This document shows, piece after piece, positions 6,577-7,638 of a stretch of DNA of 7,638 nucleotides. The position numbers and the translations under genes are program-made. The notes under the pieces are model-generated. The model did not search any database. It had not been told where the DNA came from and was given only the letters and a program-made list of their open reading frames with translations. The stretch's first letter is position 1; each line of letters begins with the position of its first letter. Origin of the DNA: Candidatus Hydrogenedentota bacterium (GTDB lineage Bacteria > Hydrogenedentota > Hydrogenedentia > Hydrogenedentales > CAITNO01); the NCBI GenBank assembly GCA_007118765.1, contig SKQZ01000115.1, positions 1 through 7,638 on the forward strand, read 5' to 3'.

Positions 6577-7521
6577 ATGGAAAAAATACTTATCATCGGC
6601 GGCGGTCCCGCCGCCTGTACCGCGGCACTGTATTGTGCGCGCGCCGACATGGCGCCATTGTGCATGGAGGGTGAATTCACATCGGAGATGCTCCCCGGCG
6701 GACAATTGATGACGACCACCGAGGTGGAAAATTTTCCGGGCTATCCCGAAGGCGTCTCGGGACCTGATATGATGGCCGATCTCAAAAAGCAAGCGCAGCG
6801 ATTTGGTGCGCGATTTGAGTATAAGTCCGCCACATCGGTCGCGTTTTCGGATGCGCCACTGAAGGTCACCGCAAAGGATGAGGTGTTTGAAGCACAGGCA
6901 GTCATTATCGCCACAGGCGCCACAGCCAAATATCTCGGTTTGGAATCGGAACAGCAATTCTTAAACAAAGGGGTTTCGGCATGTGCCACCTGCGATGGTG
7001 CATTGCCGCGTTTTCGCAACCAAACCGTGGTTGTCGTGGGGGGCGGCGACAGTGCAATGGAAGAATCGCTCTTTTTGACCAATTTTGCCGCACACGTCCA
7101 TGTCGTGCATCGTCGCGATCAGTTCCGTGCCAGCAAGATCATGGGCGACCGCGTGATTAACCACGACAAGATCACGGTGGAGTGGAACTCGGTGGTGGAC
7201 GAAATCCTCGGCAATGACGAGGACGGCGTAACCGGTGTGCGGCTGCGCGATACAAAGACCGATGAAACAAGCGAATTGGCATGTGCGGGTTATTTTTCGG
7301 CCATTGGTCACAAGCCCAATACCGACTTATTCGTGGACCTATTGGATATGGACGAGGCCGGTTATTTGATTACCAAGCCGGACAGCACCTATACCAATGT
7401 GCCCGGCGTTTTTGCGTGCGGCGATGTACAGGACAAGACATATCGGCAGGCCATCACAGCGGCAGGCAGCGGCTGTATGGCCGCGCTGGATGCCACCAGA
7501 TGGCTGGAAGGTCAGGCATAA
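6577..7521 (+). CDS. trxB: Thioredoxin-disulfide reductase (NADPH, FAD)
   Basis: Cytoplasmic flavoenzyme that uses NADPH to reduce oxidised thioredoxin. Its 314 residues match the usual low-molecular-weight form (about 310-320). The FAD-binding motif is at residues 8-17 (GGGPAACTAA). The third glycine of GxGxxG is Ala13, a change I recall also in plant-type enzymes, so it is not by itself a defect. GGQLMTTTEVENFPGYP follows. The redox motif is Cys136-Ala-Thr-Cys139-Asp140. The NADPH site shows VVVGGGDSAMEES and HRRDQFRASK, whose arginines bind the 2'-phosphate. The C-terminal FAD motif is GVFACGDVQDKTYRQAITAAGSG. All catalytic elements are present. The start at 6577 begins directly with the FAD strand; its ribosome-binding site is weak (AGGA at 6559-6562 is 14 bases upstream). 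No thioredoxin gene is in the window. Its place after the foldase may mean a shared role in protein thiol or folding maintenance, which is inference. Confidence 0.97.
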   Translation: MEKILIIGGGPAACTAALYCARADMAPLCMEGEFTSEMLPGGQLMTTTEVENFPGYPEGVSGPDMMADLKKQAQRFGARFEYKSATSVAFSDAPLKVTAKDEVFEAQAVIIATGATAKYLGLESEQQFLNKGVSACATCDGALPRFRNQTVVVVGGGDSAMEESLFLTNFAAHVHVVHRRDQFRASKIMGDRVINHDKITVEWNSVVDEILGNDEDGVTGVRLRDTKTDETSELACAGYFSAIGHKPNTDLFVDLLDMDEAGYLITKPDSTYTNVPGVFACGDVQDKTYRQAITAAGSGCMAALDATRWLEGQA

Positions 7522-7582
7522 CGTTCCCGCCTTGCTTCTCCCCGATGTGCCGCCGCTCCGGCGCGATCCGTAACAGGACATT
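7522..7582 (+). other. Short gap between trxB and the next gene
   Basis: A small GC-rich hairpin (CGCCG, loop CTC, CGGCG at 7550-7562) is present but no T-tract follows, so it is not a convincing intrinsic terminator. The downstream gene may therefore be transcribed together with trxB. Confidence 0.4.
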
Positions 7583-7638
7583 ATGGGAATACTATCGTCA
7601 AAATTGTCTGCCAAAACCATGGCGCCCTTGTGTCGGGA
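7583..7638 (+). CDS. Start of a third gene, possibly GspF/PilC-like type II secretion F-family protein (truncated by right edge)
   Basis: ATG at 7583 follows AGGA (7575-7578) at a four-base spacing, and the frame is open to the window end for 18 codons: MGILSSKLSAKTMAPLCR. A short serine/lysine-rich start leading to a PLCR segment resembles the opening of many GspF/PilC inner-membrane proteins, where the first conserved helix reads roughly F-C/T-R-Q-L. That assignment rests on about six residues and is a family-style guess. That a gene starts here is better supported, by the ribosome-binding site, the orientation and the 61-bp distance from trxB. Confidence 0.4.
   Translation, partial: MGILSSKLSAKTMAPLCR

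Noticed and set aside
7550..7562. GC hairpin after trxB as an intrinsic terminator
   Set aside because: The stem is 5 bp and no T-tract follows.

Overview
The window looks like chromosomal DNA of a diderm (Gram-negative type) bacterium. The evidence is a tripartite RND efflux system with an outer-membrane factor that carries a lipoprotein signal, plus a membrane-anchored periplasmic chaperone. No phage, transposon, CRISPR array, tRNA or rRNA is visible. The clade is not settled by the sequence. The style of the chaperone N-terminus, and a probable GspF-like gene start at the right edge, would fit a PVC-superphylum or similar lineage, but that is a guess.

The window holds two divergent transcription units separated by a 430-bp gap (4039-4468). 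The left unit is on the minus strand and reads from 4038 to the left edge. It encodes an outer-membrane factor of the NodT/OprM type (about 538 aa), a periplasmic membrane-fusion protein (431 aa), and the first 373 residues of an RND permease that continues beyond position 1. The genes are tightly packed: 6 bp separate the first two, and the second and third share a TGATG stop/start. Each downstream Shine-Dalgarno-like sequence lies inside the end of the upstream gene, so translational coupling is likely. Together the three products would form a complete envelope-spanning efflux pump; no substrate can be read from the sequence.

The right unit is on the plus strand. It encodes a PpiD/SurA-like membrane-anchored periplasmic foldase (681 aa) with degenerate parvulin domains and a strikingly acidic C-terminal tail, then a thioredoxin reductase (trxB, 314 aa, CATC active site), then the first 18 codons of a third gene whose start resembles type II secretion/type IV pilus F-family inner-membrane proteins. 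The gaps are about 60 bp, with no convincing terminator, so co-transcription is possible.

The gap contains the most notable non-coding signal. It is a perfect 19-bp palindrome (CTGTGCAAG-A-CTTGCACAG) with two further copies of the TTGCACA half-site nearby, one on each side. This suggests an operator for an unidentified regulator of one or both units. A good TATAAT box lies just upstream of the efflux operon. I found no clearly undescribed system. The better leads are the operator cluster, the insertion in the outer-membrane factor, the acidic foldase tail, and a cysteine-rich reading frame in the gap.
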